Shown in pieces: positions 45,848 through 57,543 of a stretch of DNA of 64,000 nt. A program made the position numbers and the translations under genes. The DNA comes from Holothuria scabra (Eukaryota > Echinodermata > Holothuroidea > Aspidochirotida > Holothuriidae). The DNA is taken from positions 39,278,846 to 39,342,845 of the forward strand of contig CM074193.1 in NCBI GenBank assembly GCA_037179385.1, read 5' to 3'. The notes beneath the pieces were generated by a model. It was given only the letters and a program-made list of their open reading frames with translations, was not told the DNA's origin and made no database searches. Each line of letters opens with the position of its first letter. Position 1 is the stretch's first letter.

Positions 45848-47476
45848 ACAAGACGAACGTCTAGACGAGTTGCGGTGCCGACAAACCAAGTCGTCTTGTA
45901 CTTTAAAGGTGATTTTATATTTAAGGGGGACAAAAATACCATTCCAAAATACTTGTATTGTGTTTTGCCCAATAGCAGCTAAGTTAAGTTCAACACTTGT
46001 AATCCAGGAACATTGTTCATTCACTTTAGAAATGTGGTTGAGGTGGAACGTGTAACACACCAAAGAAATACTCGATTGCCGGTATAATGAGGTTTGCTCA
46101 TTTTGAACTCATAGTTGACAGTAAATCAGGAAAAGATGATACAGCAGTTGATTTAGAACTGTAGAAAGAGCAAAACGTCACGTCAGATAACATTCCAAAC
46201 GTCCTTTACAAGCTGTTGCTTGTGCATTCAATATAAGGTATCCCTAATGTCCCGGCTCCTTAGTAGCTCCTTGTACAGCATGAGGGTTTCTGATAAAAGA
46301 TGGTAAAGCGCCAAAGGCTCAAGACAGACCATTCGACCAAACAGACGTTAGTCAAAATTGTATTTTAAGTAGTGCAGTTAATAAGGAAAAACATGCCATT
46401 TGTTTAGCTGTTTAGTGAATACAGGTGGAGTACACTGCTATGACGTAATGTTGGAAACGATAATGAGTCTGTTTATACATGACAGTAACGTTGTAGTCAC
46501 TTGGTTGAAGATGAATTTATGTTAATGAACAAAAGGAAAAAATTCCAATGTTGAACATAGAGAATTTTTAAAGATTAATGGTTTTTAAAAAGTTCTGTAC
46601 GCTCCGCACCAAGTTTACTCTCAGCTTTCCTAATAAAAAATTGTTGTAAGTAACATGTTATAACAAGTTAACGAGAATCAAAAGAAATGTCGATATCTCA
46701 GATTTACCATAATCTTAACAAATGATGAAATAAAATAAAAAAAAAATATAAAACAGCAAAGTAAAATTCCTTTGTCAGCGTTACTTACACCTACATTCTC
46801 TCAACATAAAAAAAAAAAAATATGTTACTATGATGATATTTCACTCTAGCCTTAGGCCTATTGTCACTGTTTCTCCAATTTATATTAATCCCGCACACAT
46901 ACGTCACTACTAACCCTTCGCCAGTAACTTCTTAGTTCAGTAATGTATAGACACTTGAACGACGTTGACCTCCACAAATCAGAGAACCGAATCAATCACT
47001 TACAAATCATAAAAGATAAATTGCAACATCTATACGTCCCTTCATGAAACCCGAATACCAAAATTATCGATGTCCCTAGTTTATAACTATTAGCGGCGAT
47101 TCGTCTGTCATCACATCATTAAACAGTCTCGCTTCTTCCTACACTCTATATCAAGAACTTGTTGTCGCCTTTCTGACAGTGACTTCTTACTACGGAACAA
47201 AACTGTTGCCTTTGCACTATATAAAAATTGTTTTAATAATTTCCATGCATTTCTTTTTCTAATAAAAATAATAATATAGCAAGTTTATGTATGGCCACGA
47301 CTCTCAACTGATCAAACGATGACCTAAAATATGTAAAAGCAATAAGAAAGCCAGGTCTATGAATAAGACTGCACTGTCCAGTAAAAAACTCCGTAAAAGA
47401 CAAATTTCATCATTCCAACCACCCATATGCAATAGCTCAACAAATCACTTTCAAAGAAAAAACGGACTTCATGAAA
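45848..47476. mobile_element. Partial copy of the array-closing insert, ending at the gap
   Basis: It matches 58831-60456 almost base for base; the visible differences are single bases and A-run lengths (for example 46806 and 46711). It is joined to the unit at the same nucleotide as at 58830. It stops at the run of N. This is either a second allele or contig end of the same locus, or a very recent duplication. Confidence 0.8.
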
Positions 47477-47576
47477 NNNNNNNNNNNNNNNNNNNNNNNN
47501 NNNNNNNNNNNNNNNNNNNNNNNNNNNNNNNNNNNNNNNNNNNNNNNNNNNNNNNNNNNNNNNNNNNNNNNNNNNN
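47477..47576. other. Assembly gap (100 N)
   Basis: Exactly 100 N, the usual placeholder for a gap of unknown size. Left of it is array-exterior sequence (match to 60456); right of it the sequence starts in the middle of RT-A ORF1 (match to about 55548). The true distance is unknown. Confidence 0.95.
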
Positions 47577-48597
47577 CCAGCCTGCGGTTCAATCTGTACA
47601 TCAACCAAAAGTACCGAAGGTGCCAATACAGGAGTGTCCTGAGATACTTCTACCTCACTTTCCATATCGTCAAATAGATCAACCTCCTGCGATTCATCGA
47701 TAATTAGGGCTCCTGGAACAGGCTCTTCCGACATGACATCACTGCTCTCGCTTCCTTCCTCTCCAACCTTCAAAATCTCATCCTGTGATTCACTGATTAC
47801 TTTCTTCTGGCTTAGGGCGACAGTCTGCTCCTCTAACGGTTCCCCCAATTCCTTCTCGTGATCCTTTTCAATGTCCATGTCACCCTGACCTTTAAATTCA
47901 ACTTGTTCTGGTGTTACTTCTGCACCGCCCTGAATCCACTCCGATGATAACCTAGCTTTGCTAGCAAAGGAAACTTTGCAGTCTCTAAAAGTATGCCCTC
48001 CTTGCCGCAAATAGTGCAGACCACTGTACCCTCACAGTCCGTAGCAATGTGTCCCAATTTTAGACACTTGAAACATCTTCGATTGGTGCAGTCCTTGACT
48101 TCGTGGCCATCCAGTCCACACTTCAGACAGGTTCGGGGCTGTCCAAAATACCTGACCCAACAGGAGCGACCGCCTAAAAACAGCGATGACGGAATATCCT
48201 TTCTGAGATTAACTTTGTACTGTCGAATACCGTTCGAAACAGACGGGAAATCCTCATAGCAAAGAAGGCGACTGGATACAACCTCTCCGTATCTTCCAAG
48301 AATAAACTTTACAACATTATCATTTAGTTCTAAAGGCACATGAAGGACAGTTACTAAACTCGTTAATCCACCATACCAAGAAGCAGTAATCTTTTTCTTG
48401 GAGCTAAACACAGGCCAGAAACGACGACGAATCTCTATGGTCTTGAAAGTGACGTCGTACCGATTACCAGGCAAACGTTGAACACCTACCAGATGCTGAG
48501 CAGGTTCAACACCCGCATCTTTCAAAATGTCAAAAACATTGTCCTCCTTAGACAAAGATAGAAGAACAGAGCAGTCTCTCCGTAGACCGTCCATCAT
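47577..48597 (-). CDS. RT-A ORF1 copy 3, partial
   Basis: The ATG at 48597 and the following codons are identical to copies 2 and 4 up to the third CCHC knuckle. There one C is missing from a run at about 47995-47998 (gtatgccctcc for gtatgcccctcc) and the frame changes. The remainder (from 48010 down) continues in the expected frame to the gap, cutting off the C-terminal fingers. Confidence 0.8.
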
Positions 48598-48641
48598 GGC
48601 CAGAAAAGGCGAAAGATTTATTCGCTTTGTGGAAAGCTCTG
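47577..48641 (-). mobile_element. RT-A copy 3, only the 5' part present
   Basis: Contains the 5' UTR and about two thirds of ORF1; the rest lies in or beyond the gap. The TSD on the 5' side is at 48642-48656. Confidence 0.85.
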
Positions 48642-49175
48642 AGTAGTCTAATTTAGTGTGCAAGTCAATGGGAATTATGATTAGTAGCCCGCTACCTTCT
48701 TGAGTTTTCGGATTTTATAAGATGTGGCGCCTAAAATGAAGATAATGAAAAAAAAAAAACAAGAGATTAAATCTCTGGCTGGTTACGCAAACACACCGAG
48801 GTAACTGTAGCTTGGCTCAATGTTTCTCTTATACATTTGTCGAGGTTTATTCCATTTAATTACTGAAACATTTTCTGGGATCTTGTCTCAGGTCTTCCTG
48901 ATATGCATTATAGAGATTGTCTCATTATTTATTAGGGTATATCGTACTGTTTACTCATTTTTGTAATGATAGCAAGAAAGTCGTTCTCTAAAGGTGCTAC
49001 CAACTTTTTTAATAAATTTTAAAATGTAATTTTAAACGACGGGTAACTTTGAGAACGACACAACATTTACAATTACTAGAATTAAAATAATCATCCCTAT
49101 CAGTGTAATTGATCAGGCCACTTCGTGCAGGGCTGCAAAGTTTGGGACAAGGTCCATTTTGTGGCGAACGTAAGT

Positions 49176-49577
49176 ATACTTACAGAAGCTTGATTACGGA
49201 TATCACGAAGACGTGTAGTTTTCCTCCTCGGCTAAGATCATGTGTAGCCTCTGTTCTTTTCATCCAGTCAAGAATGGAGCCATGCATGGCAGACCAGTAA
49301 TGTAAATGGTCCGAAGGCCTTGAGGTTGGTCCAGTGTTGTCCTTTAGTGGACGTATAGCTTCTTCGGGAAGCAGTATCAAGTTTGGTTTCGCCGAACGGC
49401 CCTTTGCCAGAAGGTAGAAAGGACTTTGGAAAACGTATTTTCCTTTGGTTTCGCCGAACGACACCTTGCCACGTAGAGGGTCGGGAAGACTTTAGAAATA
49501 GCTTCCCAGCCGTTTGCCCGAGATCACGTGTAGTATCTGTTTTTATCAAGTCTAGAATGGAGTCTTACACGGCAAAC
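49176..49577 (+). repeat. U1/U2-headed composite SINE (unit U10)
   Basis: U1-like 49176-49222, U2-like 49223-49258 (with private changes at its start), second U2-like head 49520-49548. Confidence 0.7.
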
Positions 49578-51622
49578 TAAATTTCAGTTATTTATTTTTC
49601 GGCTCAAGAAAGAACTATAAAAAACAGGACTTGGACTGTTCGAAATTCATTTGTAAGCTGTTTAAATTATAACTATTTTATTTTACTTTAGGTACACTTT
49701 AATTGATCGAATGTAGGCTACTGTCAGTACTACCACTTTTCGGGCGAATGTTTTAAAGCATTTAGACATATACATGACATGTACCCCTATCCCCGTGTGC
49801 CCGTCATCTTACAATTGAAAGCGTCCCGAATTTATTTGTTATTTTTATTTATTTTTGGCCGGATAGTGGCACTTTTGCTTGAATATTCTACCATTTCGTG
49901 TAAAGTGCGGCGCGCAAAACTATGCCGTGGGACTGACATTGTTTTTACATAGATTTCCCTAAAGTGGAGCAAATTTTAATATTCTTCTCTCTTGCTAGAA
50001 AATTTGCCATGCCGAACATGGTTGTATCTGATTTTCCTACAAAATGTGTCCTAAAATGTTTTCAATTCAAACTGGGGTCGTTCTCGTCTTTTTTCTCTTA
50101 TCGTGCTACTGGTAGCTGACCATGGTCTAACTCCAATACTCTTGCCCGCGAAAATGTTTACTGACAGAGAAAGTGCCTTAAAATGTTTATGGGATGTCGT
50201 TTCTGACTGTATTACTTACGAAATACGTTCATTTTTGCATTTGGATTTTATAGACAATGAGTTGAAATACAGACTGTGCAAAATTCAAGCCAATTTGATC
50301 AATTTTAGTGTCATTTCTTTTTTCATTGTATTACTCCGCTCTGTGAAATGCCGTTTTTGAGTAGCTTTTATGGCCTAAAACACATAGGCCTACTTATCAT
50401 TCAAGGCTCTGTAGCTCAAAATTTCAATGGTCATGTTAAGGAAATTTGAACATGCCATGAAAGCTCAGATTGTGAGCTTCGATCAGAGGGTTGGCATGCC
50501 CTGGTTGAAAACTTCTGCTGGGAGCAGGGTTCTTTTTAAAACGTACATGGAAACAGGCACGTTGTTACAAATAGAAAACTCAAACCGGCCGGACCAAAAC
50601 ACAAATGCTAACTCTAATACACACTCAAACATGGAACAAAAAGGTTTGTCACAAAAAAGACGCACCAACTCCACTCAAACAACCCGTCAACTCACCCCAC
50701 GACCGCTTTCAACACCAACCACCGCACGACATACACCGCCATGACAACAAAAACCAAGAACATTCCACATCACGCCCAAAGAGGCCACCCCACCCGCGAA
50801 GGCAACAGCTTGCCCCAAACAACAACACGCCCAAAGGCACCAACGCGCTCGAAGGCAACAACACTTAAAAAGCACTGGGCAAATATACAGGTACACTTTT
50901 CCCAAGGCTGCCCCGGGGGCAAGGTGGGGCAACTGATAACCTCATTATTCCCACATTTAAAGGAACTGGAGCTACGGGGCCTTTTTCTTAAGTTCTCCCG
51001 ACCCTCTGGCAAAGGGCTGTTTGGCGAAACCAGACTTGAAACTTCTTCCCAGAAGAATCTATTGCGTCCATTTAAGGACAACACTTAACAACCAAACTGA
51101 CGGCTTTCAAACCATTTTCATCATTGGTCTGTCATGTGCGGCTCCATTCTAGACGGGATGAAAAGGATCTAGGGGACATTTTTCAAAAGTCCCCGATTCT
51201 CTGGCAAACAAGTCAGGGGTGAAAACAATACTCCCGAAAGAGGCTACGCCCCAACTAACAACTCAACGACCTGACGTGCAGAGCCTCGTTCTAGACTGGC
51301 TGAATAGAACGGCCTTCCCCAGCTACCATCCTTTACATTTTGGTGATTGCTGTGCTCATGCACATGGCACACTGAAGTAGTCTAATTTAGTTTCTTTCAA
51401 TTTTATTCAAACTTTTTACATTCAAATGAACAACACAAAAATTTTAATAATTGCTATTTACATCAAAATTAAAATGAAGATAAGGAATTTACAAAGGAAT
51501 CAAGATACTGTGAATACTTTTTCACCTCTAAACAGAACAAATTACGATCGCTACACTAGTTAAACATAATTACTCAATAAAGAATCAACGGAAAAATTTA
51601 ACATACCCCAGATGCTTCACAC

Positions 51623-54600
51623 TCATCTAAGGGCTCCAATAAATTTCAAACACTTATCCTTATCAACAAACACAAAAGAACTTCCCTGTACCCAAATCTT
51701 TTTAAATTTTTTAAAAGGCAATCTGTTAAAATCCGCTTCAACACGTGTCTTTATGTCATACTTAATTAATTCGATCAGTTCTTTATCAGGAATATACTTC
51801 TTGTCAAAAACATATTTACAACGGGCCTTCCAAATGAAAAAATTTCGCAACACAAAAACAAACCACAACCGTACAAAAGTATCCCTAGGAAAGTTACAGT
51901 CAGGAAAACCATACAGAAAGAGGTTGCAATTGAAAACTACCCTGATACCCCCACTTCCCGAACAATTCGGCTTACCCACGCTAAGCAGTCATAGGTTCTC
52001 CGACAATCCCAAAATATGTGTCTGATCGACTCAGTGGCAAACCCACAAGTAGTACAGCTACCCTTCCCGATTCCCCACTTCTTTAATAACTCTCCCGTAC
52101 ACAATACTCTATGGCACAGCCGCCACTGGAAATCGGCGTACTTCCTGTCAAGGACTTTATTACACACACTCCTCCAAATATCCTCCCAAGGCAGTGTTGG
52201 AAAGTGTCTCATGACCGTAAGTGTAACAGCTTTCGGCTTCAAAAGAAACACAATGTCTGTCAATTTCGAGCACTTAAATACAAACCCGGCGTCTAAAGCG
52301 TGTAAAAACTTAATAAGAGCAACAATTTTTGATAAATTCCTACTACACCAGGCACTATTCGGTAGGGAGTTAGACCAAAGATGAGGGTACAGGCTGCGGA
52401 GCGAGCTAGCCATGAAATAACGGGGTAAGAGGAGACTACCCTCTAGAGGATTCCCCGACAAAAGGGGCAAAAACGGTCTTACCAATAAACCATTCAACTT
52501 TGCTTCAAGGTTGTCTAATCCCAAACCCCCACTGCCCCTGTCGAGCATGACAGTAGACCTAGAAACTAGCTCAGTTTTCCCGGACCAGATGAAGGAAAAC
52601 ACTGATCGATTGATTTCTTTAATCAACTGCTTCCTTGCAGGGAACACTGGGGCAAGAAAATACAACACAGGAAAAATCACTTCATTTACAACTTGAACTT
52701 TACCGAGGATAGTTAGCTTCCTACATTTCCATACATTCATCATGGTTTTAATCTTGTCAACCTTCCTTCCCCAATTACCCTCAATAGTACTAGCAGTGCC
52801 AAAATTGACTCCAGTGACCTTGATAGATGTACTACTCCAGTCAATGTCCCCAGGAAGGTCTTTCCCCCTAAATTCCCCTAACTTCAGACCAGCAGTTTTC
52901 TGTAAGTTGACAGACGCCCCTGTCGCCTTTTCAAAAAGTTTAGTGGCCAGAAAGAAATGCTTGACATCCCGCAAATTAGTGGCTATGCAAGTAGCATCAT
53001 CCGCATACTGTAAAAATTTGATGGATCTGCCATCGCTCCCCGGTAAAAGAAACCCTCGTATATCTTTACTTTGCTGGATATAACAGGCCAACGGTTCAAT
53101 GAAAAGAACGTACAATAAAGGAGATAATGGGCATCCTTGACGAACCCCTCTCATAATACAAACCTTCTGAGACAGTTCACCATTGACTAATATTCTACTG
53201 CAAATATTGTTATACAGGATTTGAATCCATTTAAGAAAGTTGTCTCCAAAATTCATACGACGTAAAACTTTAAACATAAATTCCCAGTTAACTTTATCAA
53301 ACGCCTTGTGTTGGTCTAAAGATATTACAGCACAGGGGTTACCTTTCAGTTCTATGAAATCAATTATATCACGAACAATAGCCAGATTCTGGTGAATTGA
53401 ACGACCGGGTACAGAACAGGTTTGGAATTCATTAACGATGTTGGGCATAACCTTAGATAATCTTTTCTGCAACACTTTGGCTATAATCTTGTAATCAACA
53501 GTGAGTAAACTAATCGGTCTTCGGTTCTGGGGTCCTGGGGTCACCCTTCTTTGGGAGGAGTGTAGTAATCCCAGTCCGCTGAGAGGAGGACAGTTCACCA
53601 GAAACAAACGCTTCATTGTACACTTCTAACAGGTCGGGTCCAATAATATCTAAATATTTTCTGTAAAATTCAACAGGTAAACCATCAATTCCAGGCGACT
53701 TATTTAAACTCATGCTATTAATAGCCCCGGCGATTTCAGAAAGAGAAAGGGGCGGTCAAGCTCCAAGCAATCGGCATCAGTCACTTTACATTTAATACTG
53801 TTTAATAATTCACATTGACACTCAACATTAACTTCATTTTCCATGGAATATAGCTTAGTATAAAAGGAGTGAAAAACGTTGCTTATCTTATCCCCGCTTA
53901 CAATGTTACCCTCATCATCTTTTATTGAAGCAATAAATTTAGAATCAGCAGCCTTACGCTCTTTCGAAAAGAAATATCCAGAAGGAATCTCGCCTTGCTC
54001 TAAGATCTTTTCACGAGATCGCACAAATGCCCCCTCTGCTCTTCACACAAGATACGCTCAACCTCCTCAGACCCCCCAGCCAGGCAGCGCGACTGAAGAG
54101 CATGTAAACGGTCACGCTTTTCCCGAGCCCTGCGGACTCCGTGGATGATTCCCACTTCGCGTATTCTTACTTTAACATTTTCCCACCATTCTCTAAGTGA
54201 AGCAAAACCCGGCTTTAAAGTGACCCACATCGAATAGTACATACGGAAGTCTTTATCAAATTTACAATCTTCTAAAAGACTCGTATTAAGTTTCCAATAA
54301 CTCTTCTTTGGCGAGCCTTTAGATAAAGACATACATAAATGAGCATTCACTGCGTCGTGATCTGAAAGCTGGAACTGAAGCTTTTGGACTCTTCCAAGGG
54401 ATAAAGAAGAAGAAACAAAAATTCTATCAAGACGGGAAGATTGTTTCTTACCGGGATGAACCCAGGTATGCCCTAACTCAGGGGGATTTTGACATAACCA
54501 ACAATCAACAAGATTCCGAGCCCGTAAAAATTCCAAAAGCTCATCCCGGCCAACGAAACAGTGAGTATTGGGAGAATCTCCTGATCTATCTTCGTTCACA

Positions 54601-55067
54601 AATATACAATTAAAGTCGCCCCCAAGCACAATTGGAGCATTACCATGCGTGAAAGACTCTAAGTTATTGAAAAACCTAATCCTTTGCCTGGGACAGCAAG
54701 GAGCGTACACGCTACAAATGCGGAACGAAGCGGAGTTCTGTAGTGTACACACCACCGAAATGAACCGGCCATCCCCATCCTGAGTAACGTGAGAAAACCT
54801 ACCACGGAAATTTGGGGAAAACACAATAGCCACTCCACAAGAATGTGAAGATTGGGCTGGAGAGTGGAAAACAGGACCATCCCAGATACTCTTAAAATAC
54901 GACCAGTCCCCGGCCTGTAAAAAGGTTTCCTGTAACAAAATTATATCGAAAGCAAAAATCTTAAGCCAATTGCATACATTACGACACTTTTGCGAATCAT
55001 TTAAACCCCGAACATTAAGGGTACAAATAGAAAGGGCCATGATAAAGTAAATATACATACCAAACAT
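51623..55067 (-). CDS. RT-A ORF2 copy 4, several frame breaks
   Basis: Same domain order as copy 2. Breaks: a C run near 54029-54033 (one short); a G run near 53748-53751 (four, five in copy 2); two G runs near 53528-53540 (each one short); and a C run near 51946-51951 (five, six in copy 2). Near 51836-51858 an extra A and a missing A compensate each other. The residues between breaks are nearly identical to copy 2, so selection-free decay would have to have hit only homopolymers; consensus errors are more likely. Confidence 0.85.
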
Positions 55068-56566
55068 TACCACTTAAGAAAGTATTCATTAAAGAACCGC
55101 ACATTATGCTGCAGTACGTAGTCAGGGTGGTTCAAAACTAAGTGAGAAACACACTCCTTCGGATTCACAAATAAACAACTGCATTCAGAAGCGAGACATT
55201 TTATTTTCCTCAATGCAACATTTGCGTGCACTTTGGACATGTGAAGCTTGAAATCTTTAAAATTGCTAAATTCTGCCTTGCATCCGGCTCCCTGACACAA
55301 AATCCAGGCTCTGTTCCCTGTTAATACATTTGATCGGAGAAGAAGTTCCTTAGCCTTTTCAATAGATCTACAAGCTAACTTCCTCCGAGCACCATCAGGA
55401 GGGGGAGGGGACAATGACTTACTTCGTTTCTTCCTCGTAACCATCTGCCATCCGTCCATTCCATCAACATTCTCGGGCGGGGTGGAGGGAGGTTCCTCAG
55501 CAGACCAGTCCTTTACTATATCAGCAGGCTCTCCAACAAATTTCCCAGCCTGCGGTTCAATCTGTACATCAACCAAAAGTACCGAAGGTGCCAATACAGG
55601 AGTGTCCTGAGATACTTCTACCTCACTTTCCATATCGTCAAATAGATCAACCTCCTGCGATTCATCGATAATTAGGGCTCCTGGAACAGGCTCTTCCGAC
55701 ATGACATCACTGCTCTCGCTTCCTTCCTCTCCAACCTTCAAAATCTCATCCTGTGATTCACTGATTACTTTCTTCTGGCTTAGGGCGACAGTCTGCTCCT
55801 CTAACGGTTGCCCCAATTCCTTCTCGTGATCCTTTTCAATGTCCATGTCACCCTGACCTTTAAATTCAACTTGTTCTGGTGTTACTTCTGCACCGCCCTG
55901 AATCCACTCCGATGATAACCTAGCTTTGCTAGCAAAGGAAACTTTGCAGTCTCTAAAAGTATGCCCCTCCTTGCCGCAAATAGTGCAGACCACTGTACCC
56001 TCACAGTCCGTAGCAATGTGTCCCAATTTTAGACACTTGAAACATCTTCGATTGGTGCAGTCCTTGACTTCGTGGCCATCCAGTCCACACTTCAGACAGG
56101 TTCGGGGCTGTCCAAAATACCTGACCCAACAGGAGCGACCGCCTAAAAACAGCGATGACGGAATATCCTTTCTGAGATTAACTTTGTACTGTCGAATACC
56201 GTTCGAAACAGACGGGAAATCCTCATAGCAAAGAAGGCGACTGGATACAACCTCTCCGTATCTTCCAAGAATAAACTTTACAACATTATCATTTAGTTCT
56301 AAAGGCACATGAAGGACAGTTACTAAACTCGTTAATCCACCATACCAAGAAGCAGTAATCTTTTTCTTGGAGCTAAACACAGGCCAGAAACGACGACGAA
56401 TCTCTATGGTCTTGAAAGTGACGTCGTACCGATTACCAGGCAAACGTTGAACACCTACCAGATGCTGAGCAGGTTCAACACCCGCATCTTTCAAAATGTC
56501 AAAAACATTGTCCTCCTTAGACAAAGATAGAAGAACAGAGCAGTCTCTCCGTAGACCGTCCATCAT
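55067..56566 (-). CDS. RT-A ORF1 copy 4, intact (499 aa)
   Basis: ATG at 56566, stop in the TAATG junction at 55067. It differs from copy 2 by a single residue that I can see (ELGQPLEEQ for ELGEPLEEQ in the linker). The knuckles and both C-terminal fingers are unchanged. Confidence 0.9.
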   Translation of the reverse strand: MMDGLRRDCSVLLSLSKEDNVFDILKDAGVEPAQHLVGVQRLPGNRYDVTFKTIEIRRRFWPVFSSKKKITASWYGGLTSLVTVLHVPLELNDNVVKFILGRYGEVVSSRLLCYEDFPSVSNGIRQYKVNLRKDIPSSLFLGGRSCWVRYFGQPRTCLKCGLDGHEVKDCTNRRCFKCLKLGHIATDCEGTVVCTICGKEGHTFRDCKVSFASKARLSSEWIQGGAEVTPEQVEFKGQGDMDIEKDHEKELGQPLEEQTVALSQKKVISESQDEILKVGEEGSESSDVMSEEPVPGALIIDESQEVDLFDDMESEVEVSQDTPVLAPSVLLVDVQIEPQAGKFVGEPADIVKDWSAEEPPSTPPENVDGMDGWQMVTRKKRSKSLSPPPPDGARRKLACRSIEKAKELLLRSNVLTGNRAWILCQGAGCKAEFSNFKDFKLHMSKVHANVALRKIKCLASECSCLFVNPKECVSHLVLNHPDYVLQHNVRFFNEYFLKW

Positions 56567-57141
56567 GGCCAGAAAAGGCGAAAGATTTATTCGCTTTGTG
56601 GAAAGCTCTGAGTAGTCTAATTTAGTGTGCAAGTCAATGGGAATTATGATTAGTAGCCCGCTACCTTCTTGAGTTTTCGGATTTTATAAGATGTGGCGCC
56701 TAAAATGAAGATAATGAAAAAAAAACAAGAGATTAAATCTCTGGCTGGTTACGCAAACACACCGAGGTAACTGTAGCTTGGCTCAATGTTTCTCTTATAC
56801 ATTTGTCGAGGTTTATTCCATTTAATTACTGAAACATTTTCTGGGATCTTGTCTCAGGTCTTCCTGATATGCATTATAGAGATTGTCTCATTATTTATTA
56901 GGGTATATCGTACTGTTTACTCATTTTTGTAATGATAGCAAGAAAGTCGTTCTCTAAAGGTGCTACCAACTTTTTTAATAAATTTTAAAATGTAATTTTA
57001 AACGACGGGTAACTTTGAGAACGACACAACATTTACAATTACTAGAATTAAAATAATCATCCCTATCAGTGTAATTGATCAGGCCACTTCGTGCAGGGCT
57101 GCAAAGTTTGGGACAAGGTCCATTTTGCGGCGAACGTAAGT

Positions 57142-57543
57142 ATACTTACAGAAGCTTGATTACGGATATCACGAAGACGTGTAGTTTTCTTTCTCGGCTA
57201 AGATCATGTGTAGCCTCTGTTCTTTTCATCCAGTCAAGAATGGAGCCATGCATGGCAGACCAGTAATGTAAATGGTCCGAAGGCCTTGAGGTTGGTCCAG
57301 TGTTGTCCTTTAGTGGACGTATAGCTTCTTCGGGAAGCAGTATCAAGTTTGGTTTCGCCGAACGGCCCTTTGCCAGAAGGTAGAAAGGACTTTGGAAAAC
57401 GTATTTTCCTTTGGTTTCGCCGAACGACACCTTGCCACGTAGAGGGTCGGGAAGACTTTAGAAATAGCTTCCCAGCCGTTTGCCCGAGATCACGTGTAGT
57501 ATCTGTTTTTATCAAGTCTAGAATGGAGTCTTACACGGCAAAC
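57142..57543 (+). repeat. U1/U2-headed composite SINE (unit U11)
   Basis: U1-like 57142-57188, U2-like 57189-57224, second U2-like head 57486-57514. Confidence 0.7.

Larger units (their letters stand above)
47577..51375. repeat. Array unit U10, left end lost in the gap
   Basis: The 5' part of an RT-A copy (to 48641) is followed by a complete late-type unit from 48642. Private changes: ttttgtggcg (49157), ttcctcctcggc (49222), gccccgggggcaaggtgg (50910). Confidence 0.85.
51391..56610 (-). mobile_element. RT-A copy 4: full-length (5,220 bp)
   Basis: Same ends and TSD as copies 1 and 2. ORF1 is open; ORF2 has several homopolymer-length breaks. Confidence 0.9.

Noticed and set aside
47357..48010. 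217-codon open frame across the N run
   Set aside because: It reads through unknown bases and joins unrelated sequence on either side of an assembly gap; only the RT-A ORF1 part to the right is real.
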